Source: Haloferacaceae archaeon B1-Br10_E2g22 (GTDB lineage Archaea > Halobacteriota > Halobacteria > Halobacteriales > Haloferacaceae). From it: DNA of 50,576 nucleotides. Of the stretch, positions 50,495 through 50,576 are shown one piece after another; the first letter of the stretch is position 1, and each line of letters opens with the position of its first letter. The stretch covers positions 1-50,576 of the forward strand of contig LKML01000006.1 in NCBI GenBank assembly GCA_001563795.1. Direction: 5' to 3'. Both the position numbers and the translations under genes were made by a program. The notes under the pieces are model-generated. The model had not been told where the DNA came from, did no database searches, and worked only from the letters and a program-made list of their open reading frames with translations.

Positions 50495-50576
50495 TGTTCA
50501 TTCTCGATGACCTGCTCGTCAGACCGTTCATGTCGATTCTGGAGGCGATCCACTCGATGGCGATCAACGAGCGCTA
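50494..50576 (+). CDS. gvpG: Gas vesicle protein GvpG (N-terminus only)
   Basis: The first 27 codons are present (MFILDDLLVRPFMSILEAI and a few more), matching the GvpG start with its helical LLVxPFxS pattern; the rest is beyond the window. GvpG is an accessory protein needed for vesicle formation. The start overlaps the gvpF stop by one base, so the two are coupled, as in the haloarchaeal gvpFGHIJKLM operon. Confidence 0.88.
   Translation, partial: MFILDDLLVRPFMSILEAIHSMAINER

Overview
The window looks like chromosomal DNA of a halophilic archaeon (class Halobacteria). Most proteins are strongly acidic. Many genes have an archaeal TATA-like box 24-30 bases before the start codon, as in leaderless haloarchaeal mRNAs. 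Haloarchaea-typical genes are present: cheF and a HEAT-repeat taxis gene, rpa2, a double-fold histone, tmcA, PspAB, and gvpA/gvpO/gvpF. Moderate GC and gas vesicles would suit a Halohasta/Halonotius/Haloquadratum-like relative, but the genus cannot be fixed from this sequence alone.

Layout. 1-180: end of an IS200/IS605-type element. 179-4026: PspAB, then a TAXI/TRAP-like uptake operon with a membrane hydrolase. 4094-10867: chemotaxis block, with cheB-cheA-cheR-HEAT-cheF on the minus strand and cheW divergent on the plus strand. 11022-12846: a KaiC/RecA-like ATPase operon. 12847-13178: a gene-free stretch with a strong hairpin that may be a small RNA. 13179-15090: DUF5783-like protein, NifU-like protein, Sec61-beta, pdxT, hisE. 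15192-20004: coiled-coil protein, smc, scpA. 20080-21777: a 7TM histidine kinase. 21814-24834: rpa2, histone and a histone-deacetylase-family enzyme, all minus strand. 25003-27148: lipoprotein, tRNA-Arg, CopD-like protein, dpsA. 27233-30991: a second cheW, a two-domain KaiC-like ATPase and an overlapping histidine kinase. 31113-33805: MATE exporter, SDR-like protein, small export protein. 33895-37836: trpDFEG operon. 38083-46000: tRNA-Val, pilin-like surface protein, amphi-Trp protein, S9 peptidase, glycosyltransferase, tmcA. 46057-50576: an unrecognised four-gene acidic operon convergent with gvpO-gvpA, then divergent gvpF-gvpG running off the window.

How the genes fit together. Much of the window concerns placing the cell in its environment: taxis signalling (CheA, CheB, CheR, two CheW, and CheF plus the HEAT protein, which link to the archaellum), KaiC-like ATPases and kinases beside both cheW genes, and buoyancy (gvp). 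The rest is chromosome structure (SMC-ScpA, histone, RPA), tryptophan, histidine and PLP synthesis, and tRNA modification.

Main leads: the four-gene acidic operon next to the gas-vesicle genes, two of whose products share a glycine-zipper segment; a KaiC-like/histidine-kinase pair with overlapping genes next to cheW2; a perfect TGTACA inverted repeat just before trpD; and the structured element at 12900-13075. All functional proposals come from reading the sequence; no database search was run.
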